In this document: piece by piece, positions 36,064-48,497 of the stretch | How positions within the stretch are numbered: position 1 is the stretch's first letter | Layout: every line of letters starts with the position of its first letter | NCBI GenBank assembly: GCA_001574975.1 | Contig: KQ965841.1 | Coordinates: forward strand, 88,399 to 152,398 | Source: Gonapodya prolifera JEL478 | Lineage: Eukaryota; Monoblepharomycota; Monoblepharidomycetes; Monoblepharidales; Gonapodyaceae | Direction of reading: 5' to 3' | DNA: 64,000 nt | The notes under the pieces: generated by a model | What the model was told of the DNA's origin: nothing | Seen by the model: the letters and a program-made list of their open reading frames with translations, nothing else | Database searches by the model: none | Program-made: the position numbers and the translations under genes

Positions 36064-37955
36064 CCTCGCATTCCACGTGGATTTGGAAGTTCTTGAAATG
36101 GGCAAAGGTCGCTTAGTTGCCGGCGTCTCTTGATTTTGCTGTACGCGGCTGGAATCACTACCCATGATTCATGTCACTCTGTTGAAGTGCTGTGGTTTTA
36201 TAGGCTGTGTGTTTTTCACTTATTATCAGAAACTGCAAATCGGTAGATGTTGGCAAGGGAACGACCTGTATCCACTTTAAACAACTTCCGGCACGGGCAT
36301 TCAAGAAATTTAAACTTCCTCGATTCCCACTATGTACAGAGTGACAAAAGGAGAGCTTGCAAAACAGTGCTTTGCTCCCTTTGCAACCGTTACTTCACCA
36401 CTTTATGTAAATCCATCTTTTGTCACTTGCGACTCCGGCTCCTATGATAACAGCAAAGACCGAACAAACTGATCCAAATTGTTTTGTGCATATTTGATGT
36501 CGGAAATACTGCTTTGATGTCGCAAGGGAGTGGGGAAGTTTTATCGGGTCTTTTGGATCGGGTTCTTGAGCTGATCAAAAGAAGACCCGCCGACGCAGCG
36601 AACACCAATATCTCTTTCTTTTGCAGTGGCTGAAGTCCAAGATTATATTAGTTGTTGGATGCGTTATCACACCTTCATCACTCCCCAGCCCCAACTCCCC
36701 ACAACTTCAACCCCTTTCAACCACAAAACGCGTTTACAAGCTATCCTCTCGGCTCGCTGCGAATAGTGAGAATGGAGGAAGTTTAATGTAGGCTAGTGCG
36801 GTATTCTAGAAGTTGTGTTTGAGGTGGACGCAGGTCTCAAAGCTTATCCGCCAGCGTCTATTAATTTTGCAGCATGCGACTGAGATTGCGACACGTTATT
36901 TCAAGGGATGTGCTGACTGGGGGTCTTTGCGGTTGTGTGTTGACACGTCAAGCTTTCTATTGATACAACAGTAACAACTTTCCGCTCCAGATTATAACAG
37001 CGACTCTCTATTATAAATACGCTTACCTCTTGTACACTTACCTCTTGTTTGTGCTCGCCTTGGCCGCCGCACATAGAAAAGATGGAGATTGAAAGAGACG
37101 GCGTTTGCAGTGCCAAGTGGACGCGAGTTGCTAAATTTCCTCTACATTATTTTGACTGGGCGGCTGTATGTATGATGGAAGTCATGTCCTGATTGCGTGC
37201 TTTCGAGGGAGGGGTCTTGGAGTGTGTTGACGCGTTCTCTAAGTAGCGGCGCCCATGATAAGTACTCTTTTGCAACCTCTTGCTTCCAGTCGGTGCGCGA
37301 AATGGGTGCCGGGTGATTGACCAACGTCTATGTCTTATAACTCATTCCGTCTTGAATCGTTTCATGTGATGAAAGACCTGTCCTGATGATGGCTTTCTGT
37401 GAGATGACCCATTGACGCAGGGGGGCGTAGTCCAAATGCAGTGCGCAGTTTTAATCACACACAAATAGTGCTCAAAAGCATGCTGAGCCCAGCCGCTGTC
37501 CAACTTGGAACTGTGCCATTGGTTACGTCATCGCGCTTTGACCCTTCATTAGCGACTCCCCATCCCCCTCCTACTCCTCCTACTCAGCGCCTCTTTATTG
37601 TAAATACACTTTTGGGGCCTTGTTTTCGCTCTGGCATAGATATCAAGGCTTTGACTCATTGGACGGTGCTTCGACAGGTACAAGTGGACATAGGCTGCTG
37701 GCGTTCAAATTTTACTGTTTTGCGGTACACGGCTCCACCTTATTAGTATGATTGAGTTCATGTGATAAAAACCAATCTTGTGTTCGCTTTGCAACGGTGT
37801 TTCCCATCCTTCCTCATCTGCTCCTTTGATATCTTTGTCAGGACAAAGCAAGTAAAACCGAGTACTTGGATGAATTAATTACTAGATTCATTATTAGTAC
37901 AGATCGGCTACCTTAAAACATTACTCAGTAGTTCTTCGCACAACAATCCCCATCC

Positions 37956-40900
37956 TTAAATGCCCCTTCCCTCAATCATACCCAAAGATCCTGCCGAGCT
38001 CTCACCATATTGCATAACACTTTCACTGTCTGCACCAACGGCTCCCAAAATTTCACACAACATATCCCCCACGCAAAATGGAAACGTGAACATCTCTTGT
38101 CCCGGCTGACTATGCCCTCCGCTCATGTCGGTGTATCCATACGCCACGTAATAGCAAGCACTGCATTTTGCTTTTATCGCCTCAAACCGAGGTGACTTGC
38201 GAAGCGTGTCCAGGCTCGTGTCGTCCCACTCTTGGTACCCAAATTCTGTAAGTAGGTCATGCCGTGTGACGTGCTGCAGATCGTCGACACTTTCACGGAT
38301 CTGGTGGGACAATTTACAAGGATATCCGGAAATACTACCCAAACGATGAACTCACTACTTGTCGCACATCATAGTCCTTCTTATGCTTCCGATAGGCCTT
38401 CGCCACTTTAACCAAGAAACCGCCCACTACCTCCCACTCCTTGCGCACACCGTAACGTTTCATGAGCTTGGCCAGCTCCGAGTCGTAGCTCATCTTCACC
38501 CTTGATACCTCGGCAATGTAGTCCAGGTATCCATCCACCAACAATTCCGGAATAAGGATGGGCTTTCTCTCCCTCATCAATCCACCTTCTTCCCCCGCAA
38601 AAGTACCCTCTGCTCCACCACCGGCCGATACAATCTCGTCGAACATTTTGCCAAGCACTTTGTTCGAGGTATATTGCGCGTCGAACTTTTTGGCCATATA
38701 GTGTGGATACGCTGGGGCGCGACAGAACGGTGGTATACGCGCTGGCTCCCCCGTTTTGACAAAGTCGACAGCACGGGAATGCGCTGCTGCAAGAGCAAGG
38801 CAACGTTCATCGAGTACTCCGTCCGGGGAGTCTGGGATTCATGTAATGTAAGAAGCAAGACACATGGATAATTGGCAACAACCGACCCGTCAAACTCACA
38901 GTCAGCAATAGCGAGGTGAGCATTTGATATCTGCCCCAGGTTATCCTTGGATCCCAGTGCTTTGAATCAGCTCGTTGCAGTCCACAACGGACGTCGACAA
39001 GCACTCACCTTCTTCATATACTGCACGAAAAAGCTCCACATATCCTCGACTGTAACTTTCTCCTTCTCTACGGGCTTACCACGTTCCACGTCCATCGGTG
39101 GAAACGTTTGCGGAGGTATCAGCGTCGGGTCCCACACAATCAGGTAGATGTCACCATCGAGATCACCCCCACCAAGCTGGCGGTATGTCGTCAGAGGTGG
39201 GTGGAGACGGATGGAAGAGGGGAGTCATGAGAGTTAGCAACAACAAGGATGTGACAAAATCGAGTGACAAATGTTGTTATGAGCGTACCGAGGAACAAAT
39301 TAGACAGAAATCAAAGTGCATACCATTGATGGCAAAGGTCGAGCGCTGTGTTTCGAAAAAGCAACCACGTTCGTTAAGTAGCGCAACGAGGCGGGATTCA
39401 CTGAGTTAACATTTTGTACGTCTCCTGTATGTGTACCATGGTTATTCCATCGCTGCTCGTTCCTTGGTAATCACACGATCCCACCTGGATGAAGGACAGG
39501 ACTCCTGTCAAGTCATTATCGTAAGCGCCATCGGATATGATGGTGGTGCTACACGGCGAAAAAATGCTCACCTCGTAATAAAGCAACGCCCTTCAAGAAA
39601 CTTCGGCTGCCTGGTAACTGTCCAAACAACGTCACAGACAATTGCCTCACTTACACTCAAAAGCTGGGTCAGTTGGCACACACCTGGATCCACGAATGAA
39701 GCAAATATCTCTCCTTCTTTAAGTGTGCCGCTTTCGTCCAAAATTCCTGCAACCAGCTGAGAAGATCAGCGAAACGAGATTTTTGTAGTGAGCTCACGAA
39801 ACTCACCCATCAAGGCAACAGCGTTGGGACACTGGAGGCGCATTTTCTTTATTATTTCCTAGCGACGCCGAAGTAAATTGCATTCAGTGTTCTCCCATAT
39901 ACCATCCTCCCCACCTAGGGAAAGAAGCCAGCACGCTACCTTGAGACTTCTTTCTCGATAAGCCATTAAGCTGTTCATCACAAAAGCGTCCTCTTTCCCG
40001 AAGAAACCCCCCTTCACCAGCTGAAGCATTTTGGGGCCCGCACCGACACGGATCAGAAGTTGCTCTGCGGTGTGCTTTGAGGTCATAACTTCGTCTAGTT
40101 CACGTATGTTAAATCGGAGGACAGAAAGTAGAGCCTCGTCGGGAACACCGAGCTGATATGCATATGAGAGCGAGGATGCAACTTTATTTTGGGGTCGACG
40201 TATGTTCACAAAAAGAGGACTAGACTTACCGTGGAGAGAACGGATATCAAGGGACGATTCAAGTTGGCGCCATAACCTTTCGCTGGGAACACTTGATTTG
40301 TTAAAGGTGTTACAAATTGAAGAACGTTGGTTGGAGGAGCACGAACCGGGTTGAATCACTTCAAGTTCTGGGTGGATGGACTGATCAGGGAGGTCTACGG
40401 TTGATTTGGATTCCCTTGTCCTGCGAATTGTATCACTCGCCTCAAACTTTTTTTGGCTCTCCCGGTATCGAACGAGAACACTGGCACTTTCGATCCGAAG
40501 ATCAACAGAGAGCACACCCTTGTATCCGCCCTGTCTGGACGTACAGTCAGCCCGATTTTGTTCCACGAAAAATCGATCCACACCAAATTGTATCCGGTGC
40601 GATGTCGCAATACACACCTGATCTGATAAGCGCACGGTGGCGGTCCATGAACCTTCTGATCATATTCCAGTAGGGGTACTATCTTTGCTGATGCTGCCAC
40701 GCTCATTGTTCCACACCCGTCGGAGAAACAGTACCGCCCTGTAGGGTCATGGATGTCGGGAATGATCTCGAACTGATCCTTGCTGAGGGTGAGGGTGGGT
40801 TTGGCATTGGAGAAGCACTGGCCGATTCTGAGTTCGACGAAAGGTGGGTTTCAGATTATTTGAAGGTGAGCGGTGTTTGGGCACATCGCTAGGACTGAAC

Positions 40901-43126
40901 TTACCGTGCAAGCATTTTTGCGGGCACCTTGATGCTGCTGAAGTCGCCCAGCCACGCTCGCACGATTTCTGCGTTGAGATCCGGGTACTGCTTCAAGTAC
41001 CAAGCTTGGTGCTCGCGGAGTTGTCTGTATAAAATTCAACAAACCGCATATCACCACCTTGATGCTCGATCGTGGATGCCAAATCGCGAAAAATCTCACG
41101 ACGAAGCCGCAGCGAGCCACTCGTAGATATCCCCCTTAATCGCGATTCCCTTTTCGCACGTCGAGGCCACACGGTCTATCCATCCAGCCGCTCTCGCGGC
41201 CGATCCGGGCGGGTAAAAGACTCGCCCGCCAAGATCTTCTTCTTTGAACTCCACGCGGAGCAGTGCCTCGACGGGGTACCCCAGCTGCGAGAGTCGCCGG
41301 GCGACGCGGTTGGGGTTTTCGTGTTGGGGGGGCATGAAGACTGTTCGTGTTGGTGTGATGAAGATCTGGACGGTGGAAGATGTACAAAGCATTGTACTGA
41401 GGTGTGCTTTACACAGTGTAACAAGAAAGGCTCACCTTGGGTACCATGACCATAGTTTTGGCCACACTCGCTTGCACACGGCGGGAGCTCATAACGTCCC
41501 GCACGGACATTTCCACGGCAGACCGTTCGTCGTCGTATCGTTTGGAGAAGTCGAACAGCTTGTACAAGGCGGCGACGGCGATTTCTCGGTTGAGTTTACG
41601 TAAGCTGGAGAATGAACAGTCACCAATATGACGGTCCCCAACCAAAACATTGGAGTGTAACTGCTCACAATAGAAAAAAGGAAAGATCAAGAAAGCATGG
41701 GTTGAACATGTGATGCGTCGTGAGACATTGCAACGCGGCGTAGAGCGGGAAGGGTAGCTGATCGATCATGGAGTTGTAAAGCTCCGCAGTGGGAGCCACC
41801 CGCTCGGGTAACGATGTCGCCTCCTCTTGGACCCCTGCATTATCGTCTTCGGAGGTAACATCGAATACACCTCTTCTGGAAACAAGCACCTGAGGTGCAA
41901 CGCCACAGAGGTCAAGCTCGAGTTCCTTCGCCGCCGCCCTGTCCAAGAACATTTCCACGACGTCGCTTGACGCACTGAAGTCGACTCGGAACGCGACACA
42001 CGTGTTGCACCCTGGTGCGCTCGCAACATCCTCCTGCCCTACAACAACCGTCCGTGTTACTTGCTCGTACAAGCGAACGTCTGTGATGCGTTTCCAACCC
42101 CGGCTGCTGTTGTAGCTGTTGGGGTTCATCCGGTCCAGCTCTTCGCGGACTTGTATTCGAGGAGGGTGCCGCAGGTCGAGTGTCATGGTGTATCGCCCAT
42201 CAGAGCGGGCTTGAAGGATCAAGGGTCGGAAAAGTTCCTGATTGTGCACACATATGTTGGCGCGACGTGTGTTCAACGACCACACACCCATCTTTTGAGC
42301 ACGCGGGTACAAACACACCTCGAATCGAATCTCAAACATGTAAATGTTCTTGCAAAAGTGGAAGTATATCCGAATGGTCCTGTTCGCAAAGTTAACGAAG
42401 ACTCGGTTCCCATTCGACGAGTGTCGTTCCTTCCATGAAAGGTAGAACGTTCCGCCACTGTCAAAAGCAATCAGCCCGGACCCACGAAAAGATTTTCATG
42501 GAGTGACAAACCGGAGATGCCCGACTTTCAGCGAGACAGCTTGACTCAAAATGATAGGGTCTTGATCGACATTCATCTCGCTGTACACCACATGCTCGTG
42601 CGTAAAGACCGAGAGCTCCTTTCCGTTCACACGCAAGAGGTGAGGAAAAGGTCTACAAGGAAGAAAATTCCACAGAATCTCCTTTTGTTGAGGCAGAAAG
42701 GCGGGGTTCCCGACAAAGGTCAACATCGCCTGAGTGTCAATACAGCGACAGACCAGCAGCAATCGGCGTTAGAGGGGTGTCTTTCGCAGATTTGAATACT
42801 CTCTCAGCTCACCAAGCCCATATGCTGCCTTCGCGGCTGTCTCCGATCAGTCCTGAAATCGATGACATCAACATCTGACACCGCAGACATCGTTAAGGCT
42901 GCAATCTCCAAGATGTTCGTTCCTTTGCGGGCTCACCTGGATCGCTCATCAGCTCGACCCTCGTGGCTGTGCCGAACGGTCGCAGTGCGAATGCCAGAGC
43001 AGACGCTGAGACCTCCTGCGGAACACCCGCCACCACGAACAGCACCTCGCCGACTTTGGGAAACGGCTGTTCGCGCATCCATTCCAGTTCCTGCTCGCTG
43101 AACTGACGGGGGTGGATGTCGGTCAT
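37956..43126 (-). CDS. Cellular RNA-dependent RNA polymerase (RNA silencing)
   Basis: Eukaryotic RdRPs copy single-stranded RNA into double-stranded RNA that feeds Dicer and small-RNA silencing (family knowledge; QDE-1/RDR class). The minus-strand gene has many exons and probably encodes about 1200-1300 residues. Start MTDIHPRQFSEQELEW is at 43126; stop is at 37956. Family blocks appear in order: ALLRVEFKEEDLGGRVFYPP (~41280), GRYCFSDGCGTMSVAASAKI (~40710), GGYKGVLSVDLRIESASVLV (~40520), MGILDESGTLKEGEIFASF (~39760), the catalytic LGGGDLDGDIYLIVWDP (~39170, three aspartates in DLDGD), NLGQISNAHLAIAD (~38930), AHSRAVDFVKTGEPARIPPF (~38760) and YLDYIAEVSRVK (~38510). All catalytic blocks are present. 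The usual HPGD block reads HTGDVQ and appears to carry a few extra residues before it; this depends on an AAG acceptor near 39465. Confidence 0.9.
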
Positions 43127-43300
43127 GTTATGGCAAAAAAGGTCAGCCGCAGGCTAAACTCTACCTGCAAAGCTACAAAGGAAAACTTCTTTACTAGAGC
43201 GATTTCAGAGCAGGGTATTACAAATCATCAGTGATACTTCAGCTTACGCTCATACTGTGTCAGCAAAAAGATTACGAAGGTGGCGTCAACCAACAACAAA

Positions 43301-45357
43301 TCAGCGTCCACCAGGACGCGTGGACTTGTACGACCCTCCGTAGGCACCGCCATAGGTCACCGTAGACGTTCCACCTCGTATTCCATCCTTCCTGTCCGCC
43401 GCGGCCGGCGACGCCCCGCGGCGCCTTGACTCCTCGGCCCCGCCACCTCTCGATTGACTCCCACTTGGGCGATCGCGAGAGTCATACCCATACCGATCAT
43501 CGCCATAAGCGCCCAAGCGGTCGTACGGGTCCGGTCGCCGCTCATCGCGCCCTCTCGCGCTTCGAGATTCCGTGCGGTCTCCTGATTCCTCATACCGTGA
43601 CGACCACGCACCCGCACCGCGGGCATTAGGAGACCTCGATCGGGACCGAGACCTGTAATCGCCACTCCTGCTCCACCTCCTTTGATGACTCCTCTGGTCA
43701 GTCCCAGAAGCGCGATTCCGACGCCTGGACCGATCGCGATCGTCCTCCTCGCTGTCGGTTCTTCGATCCCGTTTGCGCCTTTCCACTTCCCGGGACTCTC
43801 GCACCCTGTCTCCCAGCGATCGGCTATCTTCGTCACTCCCACCCCCCTTGTTCGCCTTCCGTCGTTTGCGCCCATCCCTCTCATCCCGCTCTTTCCCTCG
43901 TCGGCCCTTGCTCGTTGAGCTATCTGACTCCTCGCCATCACTCCATCGCTTGTGAGTTTTCGATTTCGATTTCGACCGATTAACGTTCACGTCTGCCCTC
44001 GACTTGGACTTGGACCTGGCAGCAAGCTGTTGCGCGTTTCGGATTGCGGTGGAGGAGAAGATGGTGGGTACTTGGACTTGCATTCGAGGGGTCGGGCAGT
44101 TCTGTCCAGTCGATGGAGAAATGGTGATAGTCTCTTTCATCTATTTTGTGCGCATGCACTTACGTCACCTACGGGGGGGGGGGGGGAACGATTCCGGGGA
44201 CGAGGAATGTGTCAATTGTCAGACGGCTGCGATATCGTGGTGTGGAACATTGAAGTTCAACCTACCCCAATGACTCGAACTCCCACAGACGTAGCACGAC
44301 GGGACCGACTTGACTTGACGCGGAAACGGGTCCTTGAAAATGTAGGTCCGGAACAATTCGGGGCATTCCTGTGGTACAAGTGTCAGTTGTTGATACCCAT
44401 TTACACAAGTCGCAGTGGTGTCGATCTCACATGCTTTGAGTGGCTCCAAGTTCGTGAGAATTCACACGAGGTGCAGTTTATTTGTTTCGCGGATGTACGG
44501 CTGGGGCAATTCTTGTCGCGATCGAGGGGATTGAGTCAGCATCCCTTGGAAGTCAACCTCTTCTTCAAAATATACCTGCCGCCGATGGCCCATATTCCCA
44601 CCTGTCCCGTACCCCAAAACGCCCTTTTAATACCTTCCCAGTATCTCCCCCCTCCCCCTTGCGAACTCACACAAAAAACAAATCCTCGCCGTCAACGGAC
44701 ACTCTGTGGGCGAATGCTTCTCGTCACAGAACAGACACACGTCCGCGTTGTCGACTTTTTCCTGGCAGTTTCGAGCAGTGTGCCCCACGCGGCGGCAGTA
44801 GAAGCATTTGACCCATGAGGGCGTGGTGGTGGGGGTGTCGGAGGCTTGGAAGTACCGGGTGAAGGCGCCCTTTTGAGATGTCAAGTAGAGTGGTATGTTT
44901 TCTGTCAACTCGAGAGAAGAAATGGGTGTGTAGCTCACCTTAATCGGTCGTTCGATCTCGGCCTCCATCACCAAAGCCGGTGCGGCGGACGCCAGCGGGA
45001 CAACAGGAACAGTGTCCAAACTCTTCACGACCTCGTCGTCGCGTTTTGACCGTCCGTTTCCGTCCTTGTCGCCGTGGAGCGATGGCTCAGTGTCCGAGCT
45101 GACATCCCCTTCCGACCCACCGTCGCGAGACGCTCCCTCGCTCGATGACTCAGACTTGCCATCAGACAAGTCCATGTCCACTTCCGTCTCCCCATCATCA
45201 CTGGCGCTATCGACGGTGACAGGTGACGCTGCTGGTGAGGGTGAAAGAAATTGTCTGTGAGCACGCGCCGGACACTCCCGCCATGGCCAAAAAGGAAGAA
45301 CGCACTGGTTTTACTTTTTCCCTTGGTCCGGTCGGATCCGGATCCGGTGCTCGCCAT
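43301..45357 (-). CDS. Zinc-knuckle protein, AIR1/AIR2 (ZCCHC7)-like
   Basis: AIR proteins are the RNA-binding zinc-knuckle subunits of the nuclear TRAMP complex, which adds short poly(A) tails and hands RNA to the exosome (family knowledge). Start MASTGSGSDRTKGKSKTSAF is at 45357. An acidic Ser/Asp-rich region follows (~45200-45020). CCHC-type knuckles are then visible: CFYCRRVGHTARNC, CLFCDEKHSPTECP, ICFLC continuing into a later exon with NCPSRTSAKQINCTSC, and CYVCGSSSHWGR joined to CPTPRMQVQVPT across the 44173-44186 C-tract region. CPELFRTYIFKDP before the last knuckle is also typical. The C-terminal half (from ~44000) is Arg/Ser/Asp-rich, RS-like, and ends in a Gly/Tyr tail. Exact exon limits in 45200-45300 and 44560-44640 are not resolved. 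Confidence 0.8.
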
Positions 45358-45523
45358 TTTCGGTGCTGTTGACTGGTTACAAAGAAAAGCGGCACATAGA
45401 TTTTGATCGGCGTGCAAGGGCACGTCCGAAGTACCATCCAAATTTCATAACAGGTTCAAACTACTGGGCGGTCAAACCGCCTGACGTCAGCAAAGCATCA
45501 AATAGGTGTCAGAAGGGAGTCGA

Positions 45524-47099
45524 TTAGTCGGAAAAAGCGAAAGCCTCACCATCGACAACAACTTCCGAACCGGTCATGAACGAGGACGACTCGGATCTTA
45601 ACGGGATGAAAACATTAAAATTACGCACCAAAGTTGTAGTAGAAGCTGTAGCATAGGCTTACTCACGCGAGGAACAGCACCGCATTCGCCACGTCCGAAG
45701 GAAGCCCGCCTCTACCAATGGGATGCATGGTTTTCAATGCCGGTTGCATGGCTTCCTTGATTGCTGCGACCGTCTGGGGTGTTCGGATAAGAGGCGGGTG
45801 CTTTATTTAAGATTCTGTCCGCTGGTCGCGCTTGTCAAAAACGACTTACGTCGGCACCCATTACGTCCGCTTTGTCATCAAGGACGTCAATTCCCCCGGG
45901 GTGGACGCTGTTGACGCGTACTAGACAGGACATTGTGGTGTTAGTGTGAACTTTGAGGTGCGAATGACTCCGTTGGCGGTACCCACTGTTCAGTTTTTTC
46001 TTGGCGCACTGGAAGTGGAAGCAAGTTTCGTAAGAGCAGAGCAGTCGAATTTGTCACGATGCTACTTACATAGAGCGCAGATGATTTGGTGAACAGGCGG
46101 ACGGCACCTTATGCGGGTGAAAGTAAGATTTGTGTGTTTTTCCAAACGTTCAACACTGGCAATGGGCTGATGTACCTTTTGTGGCAGAGTCTTCTCGCCG
46201 CATCCAGAGCGATTGGTTAGAAAAGCATGCGATCAGGGCTTTGACTCTCGTCAATGACTCACATGTTGGCAAGTCAGCGAACCCAACAATCCCCGCGACG
46301 GAACTAATGTTCACGATACTTCGAGCGTCCGTCGACTCTTTCTTGGACATGAGCTTGATGGCCTCGCGAGTGCCGACGAATGTTCCGTCTTGCGGGTAGG
46401 CGAGAAATGGTGTGTGTTAGGGAGAGTCCAGTGACTGGAGTGCAGGGACACCCACCGACATTAACGGCGAAGTGCTTGCGCCACACGTCCATGCTGAGAT
46501 CCGCCAATTCGGGTTCCGGCTGAGAATAGATTCCTTTTGGAGAATAACATCGGGTGAAGTTTGTGTGCTTTCCGAGACCTCGACTCCCCACAGCACTCTG
46601 AAATCTCACCAGCATTATTAACCAAAATATCCAGCGTGCCATACGTCGTCTCGATATGCTCCATGACTTTAGTCCACTCCACCTCCTTGGTCACATCCAG
46701 CTCCTGAAACTCGATGGCCAATTCCGCTCCATCGGAAGCGATCCACTTGTCGAATCGACCGCGAGCGGAAGGAAGGTCGCCAATGACAACTTTGGCGCCG
46801 TTTTGGGCGAGGAGAATCGAGCAGGCGCGGCCCTAAGTGAATTACAGCGAACGCAAAAATAAGGACATGCCCCCAAACGGAGGGGGAACGGCTCAAAGAC
46901 ACTCACGATTCCCGACGCACCACCCGTCTTTTGAGATTTACATACGCAGATGGCGACGAGGGGTTGCGATTGTCGGATAGGTGCTGTCAGCAAGAAGTGA
47001 CCGAGGCATTGAAGGTGGTGAGGGCACACGCACCACGAGCGCGATCTTTGGCGTTCCGTCCTTCTTGGTGAGGCGGGCGGGTCCATCTTGAGAAACCAT
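45524..47099 (-). CDS. Short-chain dehydrogenase/reductase (SDR copy 1)
   Basis: SDRs are NAD(P)-dependent oxidoreductases with a Rossmann fold (family knowledge). Exons run from MVSQDGPARLTKKDGTPKIA (47099) through the cofactor motif TGGASGIGRACSILLAQNG, then DILVNNAG, then IVNISSVAGIVGFADLPT. The catalytic YxxxK is formed across an intron as YSATKGAVRLFTKS (~46270-46090). After that come VNSVHPGGIDVLDDKADVMG and SFMTGSEVVVDG near the C-terminus, with the TAA at 45524. All expected motifs are present, so it is probably active; the substrate is unknown. SDR copy 2 (49169-50861) matches it exon for exon and a 3' relic lies between them, so this is a local duplication. Confidence 0.85.
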
Positions 47100-47251
47100 G
47101 TGCGAAAAGCTCCGGCCTGTTGGGTTGTGGGGAACTATTTTCTGTCGGGTGTTGATTACCCGGCGGGACGCGAGATCATTTGTATCGTGTCTCTCAAGCA
47201 TCCCAGTACGCAGTGAGACTTAGAAACATCAATGTACTCTAACCGTAAAAG

Positions 47252-47375
47252 ATCGCTTGTGTATGCGCCTGCAAGAAAGACGTGACGTGCAGCTTCGTGT
47301 AAGCATTCTGCTTCGCGGGTCCTGCAGATTGAAGAACCATCTCGCCGTCGACAAAGGCCTTCCTTTCCCGGGTCA
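47252..47375 (-). pseudogene. Relic of a third SDR 3' end
   Basis: About 120 bases match the end and downstream flank of SDR copy 2. GCTTGTGTATGCGCCTGC corresponds to GCTTGTGTATCCGCCTGC at ~49091. GTCCTGCAGATTGAAGAACC and CACCGTCGAC-like sequence correspond to 49160-49195. The frame is not open as an SDR and the rest of the gene is absent. Confidence 0.6.
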
Positions 47376-47715
47376 GCGACGAGACAGGCAATTAAATTCC
47401 CGTCGTGGTGGCCATTGACCATTCATGATTGTCTTCAGCGCTTCCGCAATGAGGATTGTGGTGCCTTCAATGAATCCAGGAAGAAATATCATGAAGCTGG
47501 GCTCCAGAAGGAGTCGTCGCCAAGCACGAGACAGTCGTGGATAATCGGCAAAAATAGGGACGTTATATTCCCGTCAACTGCCTCTGACTTGATCGGCAAC
47601 TGATTGAACAGGAAACTGCGAATTTTGCGTGGCTTTGCGGGCCCGGGCTAAAGCTTTCACGAGGAAACGGTTTGAACTGGTTCTCTTTCATTAAATTGCC
47701 TGTCAATCAAACAAA

Positions 47716-48497
47716 ATGGATCAAAATCTATTAGAGTCCATGAAGAGGATTAACGAAATACTCTCTCTGATGGAACGTCGGGAGGACGGCTATCGCAAAG
47801 CCATTGGGGAATATCGACAGTGGTGGGTGGCGGCGGACACTGTCAGCGACAAACCTGTCCGAAACGAGGACGCGCTTAACCTTGCCATCGAGACCTTAGA
47901 CCATCTGTGGAACAGCGCCAACAGCATGGGTGCTCCCATCGAGCTCCAGGAGGCCTCACGCAAGGTTTTGAACTTGCTCTTGGGGAGTTCCTACGGAAAG
48001 GATCTTGCATTTCACACCTCTTCTTCGAGGTCCACAGGCGAATGGGCCGCGAGGTCGTTTCTGGTCGCAACTTACTCCTTCCAATCTCGTGCTTTGCGAC
48101 GAATCATTCATCCCTCAATTGATCAAATCCGTCACAATTGATCTAGAGGAGGCAGGGTGTGCAATCTTGAAACCGCGTTCCAGTGTGTAACCGTTCAATT
48201 TTGCACCCACTCATTCTCCAGAGATCGTCCCGTTCGGGAAATATGGGAGGAAGACGTCAATGCAGACCCTTCATTTTGGAAGGCTGTTTAGGAAAGGACA
48301 CTGAATCAGTGTGTGCTGCAATCGGATGCAACTTGGTACCGACAAAGACGTGCGCCCTGTGCCAGTTGGCCATATACTGTGATGCGGCATGCCAGATGTC
48401 CCATTGGAAGCAGCACAAACCTGTGTGCCGGAAGGAGTTTTGGAATGTGGACGGGATTTCACCTTCTGGTGAAGGAATTGTGATGAAGTCCATATAA
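47716..48497 (+). pseudogene. MYND zinc-finger gene with internal deletion (paralogue of 53879-54960)
   Basis: The N-terminal part is open from ATG 47716 (LSLMERREDGYRKAIGEYRQ, later ASRKVLNLLLGSSYGKDLAF) and matches the other copy's LLELMESREDGYRR and SAKRKVLRRLYASAFGKDLA. It ends at a stop near 48141. A separate open frame to 48497 holds the MYND finger: CAAIGCNLVPTKTCALCQLA, YCDAACQMSHWKQHKPVCRK. The roughly 150-200 residues that join these parts in the other copy are missing, and the frame shifts. MYND domains bind proline-rich partners through two zinc ions (family knowledge). The finger itself keeps all its Cys/His ligands. The gene is probably non-functional, unless the pieces are spliced in a way I cannot see. 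Confidence 0.6.

Larger units (their letters stand above)
35028..37760. repeat. Array of diverged direct repeat units, non-coding
   Basis: Units share an order of elements: GCCGGGTGCTGAACTTA (35028) or GCCGAGTGCCGAACTTG (~35640); a C-rich stretch ending in TCAACCCCTTTC (35137, ~35758 in altered form, ~36707); then AGTGAGAATGGGGGAAG-like sequence (35190, 35816, 36767); then GCTGGAATCACTA (35288, 36148; altered near 36870 and 37440). Unit length is about 0.6-0.9 kb. More diverged pieces reach 37.76 kb. Open frames here are short and not protein-like. The block directly adjoins the 3' end of the RdRP gene. Confidence 0.7.

Noticed and set aside
34250-37950. Possible CRISPR-like or tandem array because of repeated short motifs
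   Set aside because: Motifs are hundreds of bases apart, diverged, and in a eukaryotic context; there is no repeat-spacer periodicity.
43357-43941. Alternative minus-strand frame of 194 codons over the RS-like region
   Set aside because: It lacks any domain, while the overlapping frame continues the zinc-knuckle protein with an RS/RD-rich tail.
43952-44818. Plus-strand open frame of 288 codons
   Set aside because: It is antisense to AIR-like exons and introns and shows no protein pattern of its own.
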